A stretch of 20,919 nt of DNA from a virus, in IMG/VR virus record IMGVR_UViG_3300032285_001208, positions 1 through 20,919 of that record; one strand, written 5' to 3'. Below the pieces are notes generated by a model, which was given only the letters and a program-made list of their open reading frames with translations, did no database searches and was not told where the DNA came from. Shown in pieces: positions 7,152 through 12,923 of this stretch; position 1 is the stretch's first letter, and each line of letters starts with the position of its first letter. Made by a program: the position numbers and the translations under genes.

Positions 7152-7375
7152 TGGCCTCTCATGTGCATGACAAATGACGTGCGTTTGAACGGCAAGTCAG
7201 GGTTGTGCTTCTTAAATAGATTTAGCAATTCGGTGAGGTTCACATTTGCGGTTTTTAGTTCGCGCATAACTTCCTGAAACTCTGAGTCTTGGGTCTTTAC
7301 CCACACACCCACTACACAGCCTTGAATCTCTGACTTTTTAATCAGATTACGCAGTTCGCCTACTAGCATGTCCAT
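7130..7375 (-). CDS. Small basic protein, possible helix-turn-helix
   Basis: 81 residues. The C-terminal region LLNLFKKHNPDLPFKRTSFVMHMRGQC has a helix-turn-helix look, with a recognition-helix-like segment that is Arg/Lys-rich. I cannot place it in a named family. There is no ribosome-binding site, and the ATG at 7375 lies six bases after a TACAGT box, so the transcript may be leaderless. It is the first gene after a strong terminator, and may therefore regulate the transcript that continues into the metallophosphoesterase. Confidence 0.65.
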   Translation of the reverse strand: MDMLVGELRNLIKKSEIQGCVVGVWVKTQDSEFQEVMRELKTANVNLTELLNLFKKHNPDLPFKRTSFVMHMRGQCLCQEV

Positions 7376-7381
7376 ATATTT

Positions 7382-7413
7382 ACTGTATCACGTATTGACG
7401 TTTTATACCACAA
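7382..7413 (-). promoter_or_regulatory. Candidate promoter giving a leaderless transcript
   Basis: Minus strand: TACAGT at 7382-7387, then six bases, then ATG at 7375, so transcription would start at about the A of the ATG. The -35 is poor: TTGTGG at 7408-7413 with a 20-base spacer, or TGGTAT with 17. Its position just after the terminator at 7435-7460 and the matching layout at 18739-18766 support it. Confidence 0.35.
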
Positions 7414-7434
7414 CTAGCCGCGACACTCCAAAAT

Positions 7435-7460
7435 GCAAAAAACCCGCCGAAAGGCGGGTT
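7435..7460 (-). terminator. Strong intrinsic terminator
   Basis: Perfect stem AACCCGCC (7441-7448), loop GAAA on the plus strand, and GGCGGGTT (7453-7460). On the minus strand it is followed by TTTTGC, with a T-run continuing from the stem. It lies 15 bases after the stop at 7476, the right distance to end the 104-residue gene and the operon before it. Confidence 0.85.
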
Positions 7461-7475
7461 AATTGCTAGAACTAT

Positions 7476-7790
7476 TTAGTCGTGGTCCTGGATACCGTCA
7501 CGGAAGTTAGGTGCAGTGCGGTTAATGGCTGGTTTGAACAAACGACCGTTGCCCTGAACCTTGCCAGCTTCGGTGGACTTGTAGGCTGGCATCTTAGCAG
7601 TAATACCGTAAGCACGACCGCCTAGCTTAGCGCCAGCAGACTTGTTAGCCTTGTCCTTAATAACAGGGTCACCCGACTGGGTGTTCTTCTTTGCTACTAG
7701 CTTTCCGCCTGTGCTTTCAGCAGATGCGTTGCGAGCAGTGCTAGCTGCGCTTGTTCCCATAGTGGTGAACTTGCTCTTTGGTTCCTTCAT
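7476..7790 (-). CDS. Small basic Ser/Thr/Lys-rich hypothetical protein
   Basis: 104 residues, strongly basic, rich in Ala, Ser, Thr, Gly and Lys, with no hydrophobic core: probably disordered or a nucleic-acid-coating protein. AGAGG lies about five bases upstream of the ATG at 7790. It is the last gene before a strong terminator. High expression and a role as a DNA-binding or virion protein would fit, but this is inference. No family recognised. Confidence 0.7.
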   Translation of the reverse strand: MKEPKSKFTTMGTSAASTARNASAESTGGKLVAKKNTQSGDPVIKDKANKSAGAKLGGRAYGITAKMPAYKSTEAGKVQGNGRLFKPAINRTAPNFRDGIQDHD

Positions 7791-7852
7791 GATTACCTCT
7801 TTGGCCTAAGATGGTGGTTAATAACAGAATACAGGCGCTAGCCTATTTAGTC

Positions 7853-8131
7853 TTAATTAACTGCGGTTACTTTAAATACAATGGCGCTAATTTTATCGCC
7901 ATTACTTTCAATTGACTGGAAGCCTGGAATACAGACTAGGTCAATGCCGCGAGGGGCTGCGTAGCCTCTAGCGATTGCAATTGCCTTAACAGCCTGGTTT
8001 ACAGCTCCTGCGCCCACGGCTCGAAGCTCGCACTTTCCGCCTTCATAAACAGCGTGTGCAATGGCTGATGCTACTGATTGGGAGTTACTATTCGCGCTTA
8101 CGCGAAGTGTTGACTCTTCTGGTGCAGACAT
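7853..8131 (-). CDS. spoVS: SpoVS-like protein
   Basis: 92 residues, nearly the same length as Bacillus stage V sporulation protein S. LRVSANSNSQSVASAIA (9-25), AVGAGAVNQAVKAIAIARG (38-56) and GIDLVCIPGF (62-71) match the highly conserved SpoVS blocks, including the GAGA-x-NQAVKA-x-AIARG core. SpoVS is a small dimeric protein of the Alba-like fold group thought to bind nucleic acid; its mechanism in sporulation is not settled. AAGGAAC precedes the ATG at 8131. It lies between the DUF1599 gene and the basic protein. A phage could use it to influence host development or its own DNA; that role is inference. Confidence 0.9.
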   Translation of the reverse strand: MSAPEESTLRVSANSNSQSVASAIAHAVYEGGKCELRAVGAGAVNQAVKAIAIARGYAAPRGIDLVCIPGFQSIESNGDKISAIVFKVTAVN

Positions 8132-8191
8132 TTGGTGTTCCTTATAGTAGTAGTATGTATCTCCCGATATATTTACTATAAAGGTAAATGC

Positions 8192-8533
8192 TTACATAGG
8201 GGGCTTAAACTCTTTATCCCACTTATCGGTCAATACCATAATACCAATAGCACTGTAGTTCATTAAATCCATGAAACTATCTAGTAGGCTCTCGTTCTCA
8301 GGCGCTACGCCGCTTTCGTGCAGGTTGTTGATGCGGGCTAGCTTATCCCACATACGTACGCGTAGCCCGTTGATAGGGCCACCAGGGGACTGGCTGATGT
8401 TTTTTGGCCCGTAATCTTTATGCTTTTGCTTTAGTAGGTCTAGTGCTGACTTGAATACGGCTTCTAGTGCGTCTTCAAAATCAGACTCTACGATGTTGTT
8501 TTCTAGCTGGTACGATTTGCTTGTCTCGTGCAT
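8192..8533 (-). CDS. DUF1599-like (nucleotide modification associated domain 1) protein
   Basis: 113 residues. LLKQKHKDYGPKNIS (33-47), GLRVRMWDKLARINNL (56-71) and NESLLDSFMDLMNYSAIGI (79-97) match the conserved blocks of the DUF1599 family: the KH-x-DYG motif, R-x-x-DK-x-R and the D-x-x-D-x-x-NY helix. This family has been linked by genome context to modified-nucleotide metabolism in phages; the reaction is not established. TAGGA lies five to six bases upstream of the ATG at 8533, so the 53-base overlap with the upstream zinc-finger gene appears real. Confidence 0.75.
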   Translation of the reverse strand: MHETSKSYQLENNIVESDFEDALEAVFKSALDLLKQKHKDYGPKNISQSPGGPINGLRVRMWDKLARINNLHESGVAPENESLLDSFMDLMNYSAIGIMVLTDKWDKEFKPPM

Positions 8534-8834
8534 TTTTTCCTACAATCCCTAGTTCTTCTACTACAAAATCCCAAAAGTTATCGGCATTGGTAATAATAAT
8601 TGGTCCTTGACGTAACGGTACAAATGTACCTGCCGCCTTGGCTTTGCGGTATTCCCGCATGTAGTGTTTCTTGCACAGCCCCTTGCCGTACAATTTAGTT
8701 TCGCCGCACTCAGCGCACTGCAGCGGGCCTTCTGGGAACGCTTCGCTACGGTAACCACGCATGTAGTGGGTATGGCATAAACCACGCCCCTTCATTTTGT
8801 TGTCGCAACCTTCTTCAGAACAAATCTTAGTCAT
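8481..8834 (-). CDS. Tandem CC..CH zinc-finger protein
   Basis: 117 residues. There are two copies of the same module: C5, C10, C20, H23 followed by YMRGYR, and C40, C43, C54, H57 followed by YMREYR. The spacing C-x2/4-C-x9/10-C-x2-H with the [KR]GLC..HYMR.YR signature is a small zinc finger also found at the start of phage HNH endonucleases. No HNH catalytic domain follows; the C-terminus is short and mixed (NFWDFVVEELG). It could be a stand-alone DNA-binding protein or the remnant of a homing endonuclease. Its ATG overlaps the upstream stop (ATGACTAA), and its last 53 bases also code for the start of the next gene. Confidence 0.7.
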   Translation of the reverse strand: MTKICSEEGCDNKMKGRGLCHTHYMRGYRSEAFPEGPLQCAECGETKLYGKGLCKKHYMREYRKAKAAGTFVPLRQGPIIITNADNFWDFVVEELGIVGKNARDKQIVPARKQHRRV

Positions 8835-9009
8835 CGCGTTTCATGCCCCTAATGTATGGGCCCGCTAGAAGTAAGGTAAGTACCCACTGCCAGTAGTTGC
8901 TAGGGTTTTGTAGCAATACAACGATTGACCAAGGAAGACAGAAAATAAGGGCTACGCTCAATATAAACGTAGCAATTGCTTCACTTAGTTTTTTAGGCTT
9001 GTGGGACAT
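8827..9009 (-). CDS. Small membrane protein
   Basis: 60 residues with two likely membrane helices: about residues 10-33 (IATFILSVALIFCLPWSIVVLL) and 40-55 (WQWVLTLLLAGPYIRG), flanked by basic ends (KPKK, MKRDD). No family recognised. It overlaps both neighbours by 8-17 bases. Small membrane proteins inside phage early regions often act in host takeover or superinfection exclusion, but nothing here proves it. Confidence 0.6.
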   Translation of the reverse strand: MSHKPKKLSEAIATFILSVALIFCLPWSIVVLLQNPSNYWQWVLTLLLAGPYIRGMKRDD

Positions 9010-9196
9010 ACTCTAGTGCCTCTAATGCAGTAATAATGTCTGCATAAATTTCGTGGCAGTAGCAGTTATCTTCACCGCACGGTTTAGTAAACGGCTTTAA
9101 TGCCTTTACAAGGTCAGCGCGTTCGTACTCGCGCCCTTTTTGAAACGAATGTAAATCGGTCACGCCATCAGCGTGTAGTTCTGACATACTTGCCAT
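8993..9196 (-). CDS. Small hypothetical protein with G-x-x-x-E-R motif and Cys/His cluster
   Basis: 67 residues. It contains KGREYERADLVKAL (20-33), then C40, C45, C47 and H48 in PCGEDNCYCHEIYADII, a possible metal site. AAGG lies five bases before the ATG at 9196. The GREYER..L..L segment recurs in looser form in the proteins at 9462-9695 and 9688-9939, so the three may be related. Function unknown. Confidence 0.6.
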   Translation of the reverse strand: MASMSELHADGVTDLHSFQKGREYERADLVKALKPFTKPCGEDNCYCHEIYADIITALEALEYVPQA

Positions 9197-9197
9197 T

Positions 9198-9332
9198 TTA
9201 GCCTTCTTGCCTAGTTAGTATTATTCCAATAGTACCTGCTATTGTTAGCAGTATTCCTACTGGAGTGTCTGGTGCACCTATCATACCCATAATACCTACG
9301 CAAGCGCAAGCTACGGATAAGGCATACTCCAT
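9198..9332 (-). CDS. Small membrane protein (44 residues)
   Basis: I use the ATG at 9332, just after the stop (9337) of the small gene before it; an upstream ATG at 9383 in the same frame would overlap that gene by 47 bases and has no ribosome-binding site. The product is almost entirely hydrophobic: MEYALSVACACVGIMGMIG and then GILLTIAGTIGIILTR give two membrane helices with a short PDTP turn. No family recognised. Confidence 0.55.
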   Translation of the reverse strand: MEYALSVACACVGIMGMIGAPDTPVGILLTIAGTIGIILTRQEG

Positions 9333-9336
9333 AAAT

Positions 9337-9462
9337 TTAATCGTCAAGGTAATTATCTTCTCTAATTTGCAACCATGCGCCAACCGCAGACATAACCGCA
9401 GCTACAAACCATAGTCCAAAAAACCCTAGAAGGGTTCCTACTGCAAGCCCCAACCAAAACAT
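9337..9462 (-). CDS. Very small membrane protein (41 residues)
   Basis: The frame reads MFWLGLAVGTLLGFFGLWFV and continues with a hydrophobic stretch to ~residue 31, ending QIREDNYLDD before TAA at 9337-9339. The ATG at 9462 overlaps the upstream TGA (TGATG), a typical coupled start. It has one long or two short membrane helices. It fills a gap that would otherwise be non-coding in this packed region. No function assigned. Confidence 0.6.
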   Translation of the reverse strand: MFWLGLAVGTLLGFFGLWFVAAVMSAVGAWLQIREDNYLDD

Positions 9463-9695
9463 CAGCGAGCGCCTTTCTTAATCAGAATTTCTAGTTTAGT
9501 TAATAGACGCTGAGCGTGCAAGGTAGCAGCGTCAGAATCAAATGTACCTGTAGGGCGTGGATGCCACGCCATTGACCCTTGCTCTAGTGCAAAAAACACT
9601 AGCTCTTTACCTTCTACTCGGAGGGCTTCTAAAATGCGGATGCGTTCATCATCTACGCCAGCTGCCCAACCCTTGTTGAAATCTTCTTCACTCAT
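9462..9695 (-). CDS. Small hypothetical protein with G-x-x-x-E-R motif
   Basis: 77 residues from the ATG at 9695, chosen because GGAAGG lies five bases upstream; an in-frame start at 9710 would overlap the preceding gene further and has no such signal. WAAGVDDERIRILEALRVEG (about 10-29) gives an amphipathic helix with the ER..IL..L pattern shared with two neighbours. The C-terminus LLTKLEILIKKGAR is also helical. No known domain. Confidence 0.6.
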   Translation of the reverse strand: MSEEDFNKGWAAGVDDERIRILEALRVEGKELVFFALEQGSMAWHPRPTGTFDSDAATLHAQRLLTKLEILIKKGAR

Positions 9696-9939
9696 ATTTG
9701 CCTTCCGCACTCATTATGTTTGAAATCTGGGTGTGAGCCACGCAGGTTACTTTGCACTCATACGCTTCGTGCGCTATGTGGCTCTCTAGTAGTTTAACGA
9801 TGTTAATGCGCTCTTGCAATGCGCCTTCTGCTTTTATTGCCTCAATACTGTGGTCTACAAACGCTTCGTTATCCTTGCGCAACCTGATTGACCGCAATAC
9901 TTGTAATAGGGTTCTACGTTTCTTAGGCATACCGTACAT
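9688..9939 (-). CDS. Small basic hypothetical protein
   Basis: 83 residues from the ATG at 9939, which overlaps the stop of the RuvC-like gene (TGATG); a GTG one codon upstream is possible. The N-terminus is basic (PKKRRTLLQVLRSIRLRK), then AEGALQERINIVKLLESHI carries the ER..IV..L helix also seen in its neighbours, and C62/C66 plus two His give a possible metal site. Function unknown. Confidence 0.6.
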   Translation of the reverse strand: MYGMPKKRRTLLQVLRSIRLRKDNEAFVDHSIEAIKAEGALQERINIVKLLESHIAHEAYECKVTCVAHTQISNIMSAEGKYE

Positions 9940-10550
9940 CACTTTTCGCGGTATTTAGGGTCTTGAATTTGCTGGTAAATAGCTTGTTCATAGGCTAGGC
10001 TGGCGTGACCCGCGGCTAGGTGGGCTAGAGCAAAGGAATCAGCAGCGTTGTCGTCATTAAACTCTTCGCCCCACTTCTTGTAAACCTGTAGAAGTATCTC
10101 GTTCTTCTTTACGTTTGTACCCTTACCGACCACGTACTTCTTTAATACAGTTGGCGGAATAATATATGGGTATGCCCCATGAAATCCTTTAAAGGTAACG
10201 TAGCAAAACAGTTTAACTACCGCACCTAGTTCGCCCGCCATGTTTGCCATCTGTGACCCAAACGCATAACCTTCCATAGCCACTACTATTTCCTTGGCTT
10301 TCAGGACACGGTTCTGGACTAGGTTAGCTAAGGTGTCGTTAATAAATACCAGACGGTCTACGCCCGTGCTCTCGGCTTTAAATACGATGGTCTCGTAGGC
10401 TCCGCTATCTATATCCATGAACGTAATGCCAAAACCCGAATACGACTGGTCAATACCAATCGCAAATCGGGTTGTTAGCAGGGATAGCCCTGGGCCAAAT
10501 TTCTTGTGCTTAGACATTGAACTTACTGGTTCTGCTACGGTAATTGTCAC
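9939..10550 (-). CDS. RuvC-like Holliday junction resolvase family nuclease
   Basis: An RNase H-fold nuclease of the RuvC group, which cleaves four-way junctions or related branched DNA during replication and packaging. From the ATG at 10517 the protein has 192 residues with AIGIDQSYSGFG (D23), IVVAMEGYAFGS (E82) and EEFNDDNAADSFALA (D155/D156, D160), the four acidic positions expected for two-metal catalysis. A GTG at 10550 in frame would add 11 residues; neither start has a good ribosome-binding site, so I give the longer bound. It overlaps the upstream gene and sits with RecA, the polymerase and a Cas4-like nuclease in one block. Confidence 0.8.
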   Translation of the reverse strand: MTITVAEPVSSMSKHKKFGPGLSLLTTRFAIGIDQSYSGFGITFMDIDSGAYETIVFKAESTGVDRLVFINDTLANLVQNRVLKAKEIVVAMEGYAFGSQMANMAGELGAVVKLFCYVTFKGFHGAYPYIIPPTVLKKYVVGKGTNVKKNEILLQVYKKWGEEFNDDNAADSFALAHLAAGHASLAYEQAIYQQIQDPKYREK

Positions 10551-11013
10551 CTGCGGTACGGCGGGTTAGTTCACGGCTACACACAGCGGTGCTACGCTCG
10601 CAGTTGTTGGAAATAGTTTCCATCATCTTGCGGTAGGCATAGCGGGCTAAAAACTGGTTCTCTAGGGCAATCATGTCTGGGTCAGATGAAATCTGCGCCT
10701 TGATAATAGTCACCTTATCGCTTGCTTTACCTGTTGACATCTGCACGGTCTTGGAGGCAGTCATAACGTCAATAAGGCGTTCAGTTTCTTTCTCGTCAAT
10801 AATGGCGCATGATAGCTGGGTGTTAATAAAGTCTGTATACGCTGAAAACTGAGTGTATAGGTTCATCAATTCGCGCTCATCAATTGCCGTGATGTCTTCT
10901 GGCAAGTGCGGCTGGTTTAGGTCTACCTTGCGGGAAATGCCTAGCCCTTGGTTTGCTAGCGTATCAAGCACATAATCGCTGATACTGCTAGTCATTAGTT
11001 CGGCTTTACTCAT
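10510..11013 (-). CDS. Conserved-looking helical protein of unknown function
   Basis: 167 residues, mostly helical and acidic in the middle (IDERELMNLYTQFSAYTDFIN, IIDEKETERLIDVMTASK), ending with a conserved-looking basic tail CSRELTRRTAGDNYRSRT. I recall SRELTRR tails in unnamed actinophage proteins near recombination genes but cannot give a name. GGAG lies six bases before the ATG at 11013, inside the end of the previous gene. Its position between the coiled-coil protein and the RuvC-like nuclease suggests a DNA-repair or replication accessory role (inference). Confidence 0.7.
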   Translation of the reverse strand: MSKAELMTSSISDYVLDTLANQGLGISRKVDLNQPHLPEDITAIDERELMNLYTQFSAYTDFINTQLSCAIIDEKETERLIDVMTASKTVQMSTGKASDKVTIIKAQISSDPDMIALENQFLARYAYRKMMETISNNCERSTAVCSRELTRRTAGDNYRSRTSKFNV

Positions 11014-11404
11014 TTTTGTCTCCTTCTAGGTACACCTTAAACGCATCTTCACGAATTTTACGAAGTGAGTGCGCCAATATTCTAGTGGCTTCCATTAGAT
11101 TACCTGCACAATCTTTCCAGCCCTCTTTGTAAGCTTTCTTGATACGCTGCTCAATATCCTTTTGCATCTGCACAGGGTCATTCAGCTTTGCTTCAAGGTG
11201 CGCAATACGCTCATTACGCTTAGCTAGCGTAGCCTCTAGACCAGCAATGTGGATAAGTAGGGCTTCGCGGTTGCGCTCTTGGTTATTCGGTGCGTGCGGG
11301 TTCGTCGGTGTAGGTTTCGCATTGTTTACACTTGAATACGCCTCCGATGTTGCAGGTCGGGGCGATTTCTGACTTGAGGGCTTCCACAACAATTTTTGCT
11401 CCAT
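11006..11404 (-). CDS. Coiled-coil protein overlapping the Cas4-like gene
   Basis: 132 residues from the ATG at 11404. The core, about residues 40-105, is a charged heptad-like helix (HIAGLEATLAKRNERIAHLEAKL) followed by AYKEGWKDCAGNLMEATRIL. The first 40 residues are Ser/Pro/Asn-rich and lie wholly within the 3' end of the Cas4-like gene. A TTG at 11392 has GGAG six bases upstream and may be the true start. No ATG or GTG lies between the overlap and residue 80, so at least some overlap seems required. No family recognised; possibly a structural or scaffold-like partner in the recombination operon. Confidence 0.6.
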   Translation of the reverse strand: MEQKLLWKPSSQKSPRPATSEAYSSVNNAKPTPTNPHAPNNQERNREALLIHIAGLEATLAKRNERIAHLEAKLNDPVQMQKDIEQRIKKAYKEGWKDCAGNLMEATRILAHSLRKIREDAFKVYLEGDKNE

Positions 11405-12182
11405 CTAGTACGGTTTGAATTCCCCAAGTATCACGGCGAACTACAAACTCTTTTACTTGCTGATTTGGTTTTGCTTCATATATTAGTACGGCTTCTTCTG
11501 GCACATCTTCAACGCCAGCTAGCACTAGGATTTCCATGTACAACTGAACCTGCTGTACGTGTGATTCAAATGGGGCTTTTAGGTTCTTCCACGCCTTGTC
11601 AAAATCTTGGTCGTTTGCCAACCAAAACTGAAGGTCTAGCCACTGGATAGTTCCAGCGCCGATGGACTTAATCTCTAGCATTAGGTCTTTTCCAAAACCT
11701 TTTAGCCAACCATCTGAGTGACCAGTAATCATTAGTGGGTCATACTGTACTGGTACTTCTTTATACTTTAGCGCAACGCTCTGACATTCTGGGCACTCCT
11801 TAGGGCTTAGCGCCCACCAGTAGTGCTTGCATGACTTACATAGCCAAGCACCATACAAGGTGCCCATCTCCCAAAACCAGGTCTGCCACGTGTCGTGGAT
11901 ACCGTGACCTTGGGCAAAAATTAGTTCGGTAGTAAACTTGCGCGGACGCGGCTCTGGATGGTGTCCGCGTAGGTGAAAATAGGATGCTCGGTGGCACCAT
12001 GACTTGCTAATAATAGCTGAAGGGTGCAACCCATCAAACGACCTGGAATTGTCGTACGGCTTGGCTAGAACGTGGCGCTCTACCCTACCGATAACGCGGG
12101 TAGGTGAGGTGCCCGCCTTTACAAAATCTTTTAGCTTCCCTGCTGGAAGCTTAGTAATTGCCTTTGTTTTGCCTGTAGCCAT
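11283..12182 (-). CDS. Cas4/RecB-like PD-(D/E)XK nuclease with Cys clusters
   Basis: 299 residues. Nuclease core: FAQGHGIHDTW (H93), ITGHSDGWL (D157), LMLEIKS (E170, K172) and HVQQVQLYM (Q210/Q213, Y215), the RecB-type order. C63 in SWCHRASY plus C277, C285 and C288 near the C-terminus match the Cas4/AddB pattern of one N-terminal and three C-terminal Cys holding a 4Fe-4S cluster. A second set, C115, C118, C130 and C133, forms a zinc ribbon inserted before the catalytic Asp. A single-strand exonuclease role in recombination or DNA-end processing fits the RecA/RuvC context. AAGGACGG precedes the ATG at 12182. Its last 122 bases overlap the next gene. Confidence 0.8.
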   Translation of the reverse strand: MATGKTKAITKLPAGKLKDFVKAGTSPTRVIGRVERHVLAKPYDNSRSFDGLHPSAIISKSWCHRASYFHLRGHHPEPRPRKFTTELIFAQGHGIHDTWQTWFWEMGTLYGAWLCKSCKHYWWALSPKECPECQSVALKYKEVPVQYDPLMITGHSDGWLKGFGKDLMLEIKSIGAGTIQWLDLQFWLANDQDFDKAWKNLKAPFESHVQQVQLYMEILVLAGVEDVPEEAVLIYEAKPNQQVKEFVVRRDTWGIQTVLDGAKIVVEALKSEIAPTCNIGGVFKCKQCETYTDEPARTE

Positions 12183-12222
12183 GTTAATCCGTCCTTTAGA
12201 ACGAACCTACCACATACCACTG

Positions 12223-12609
12223 TCAATGTCTAGTTTGTTTTTCGGCAAGTTTAAGTAAAGTAGTGCCAGTCTTTTTAGCCTTGCGCTTTAGCGCATTACG
12301 CTCACGATGGCTCATGCCACCATAGATGCCGTGCGTTTCTTCGTTTTCCTCTGCGTACATTAGGCATTCTAGACGAACTGGGCAGGGCTGATGACCGTCT
12401 CTACCCCAGCAAATAGCTTTGGCTTTATCGGCAATTGGCTTGTACTTGTCTTTATCCCGAGGTGGATACCACAGCTCTGGGTCGTAATCTACGCATTTAG
12501 CCTGGTCCATCCAAGGCAAATACTGAATGTCTGGAAGGCTCAAATCATCTGACAAGGGTGCTCCGAAGGGTAGGTGTACTACTCCTCCCGAGTGTGCTCC
12601 TCTAGACAT
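12223..12609 (-). CDS. WhiB-family iron-sulfur transcription regulator
   Basis: 128 residues. C39, C67, C76 and C82 with PCPVRLECLMYA, then GIYGGMSHRERNALKRKAKK: the WhiB layout of a 4Fe-4S site, a G-[IVW]-[YW]-GG turn and a basic DNA-contacting tail. WhiB proteins are confined to Actinobacteria and their phages and usually act by binding the host primary sigma factor. The middle spacing is C-x8-C rather than the usual C-x2-C, because GRDGHQ is inserted. The ATG at 12609 overlaps the upstream gene by 31 bases and lacks a ribosome-binding site; a TTG at 12555 has GGAG five bases upstream and may be the real start (110 residues). Confidence 0.9.
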   Translation of the reverse strand: MSRGAHSGGVVHLPFGAPLSDDLSLPDIQYLPWMDQAKCVDYDPELWYPPRDKDKYKPIADKAKAICWGRDGHQPCPVRLECLMYAEENEETHGIYGGMSHRERNALKRKAKKTGTTLLKLAEKQTRH

Positions 12610-12923
12610 TGTAGCACAAAATCACGCATAACCATAAAATCGTTTTCATCCATGACTACATAATTATTATCATTAAGGCTAATTCCTAATACAGGAGTAC
12701 GACTATCAATTACTGCTTCGTTGACAATCTTTTCTAGTACATCAGCCTTGATAGTAAACGACTTCTTGCCAGTCCACTTATGCTCGATTAACAAGTCCTT
12801 AGACCGCACATCGCCTTTACGGAACCAGAAAGCCCCAGAAGCAACGTTCTTCTGACCGCCAGTTAGTTTGGCTAGTCTAGCTTCGTGCTTCTGGGACTGC
12901 TTTTGACCTTCTGACTTAGCCAA
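12579..12923 (-). CDS. PD-(D/E)XK nuclease, Holliday-junction-resolvase-like
   Basis: 114 residues. KHEARLAKLTGG at 12-23 (E14), then RKGDVRSKDLLIEHKWT (35-51) with D43, E47 and K49 give the E...D-x3-E-x-K pattern of Hjc-like and other small PD-(D/E)XK nucleases. The following strand-helix segment (SFTIKADVLEKIVNEA) fits that fold. It probably cuts branched DNA, and would be a second junction-type enzyme besides the RuvC-like one. The start is a TTG at 12923 overlapping the upstream stop; its ribosome-binding site is weak. Confidence 0.65.
   Translation of the reverse strand: MAKSEGQKQSQKHEARLAKLTGGQKNVASGAFWFRKGDVRSKDLLIEHKWTGKKSFTIKADVLEKIVNEAVIDSRTPVLGISLNDNNYVVMDENDFMVMRDFVLQCLEEHTREE

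Noticed and set aside
8561-8785. Minus-strand 74-residue Cys-rich frame
   Set aside because: It is an alternate frame of the tandem zinc-finger gene, whose own frame shows two regular finger modules.
12196-12226. Promoter before the Cas4-like gene (TTGACA at 12221-12226)
   Set aside because: The -35 box is perfect, but the only -10 candidate is TTCTAA at 19-base spacing; I could not support it above chance, although it is worth transcript mapping.
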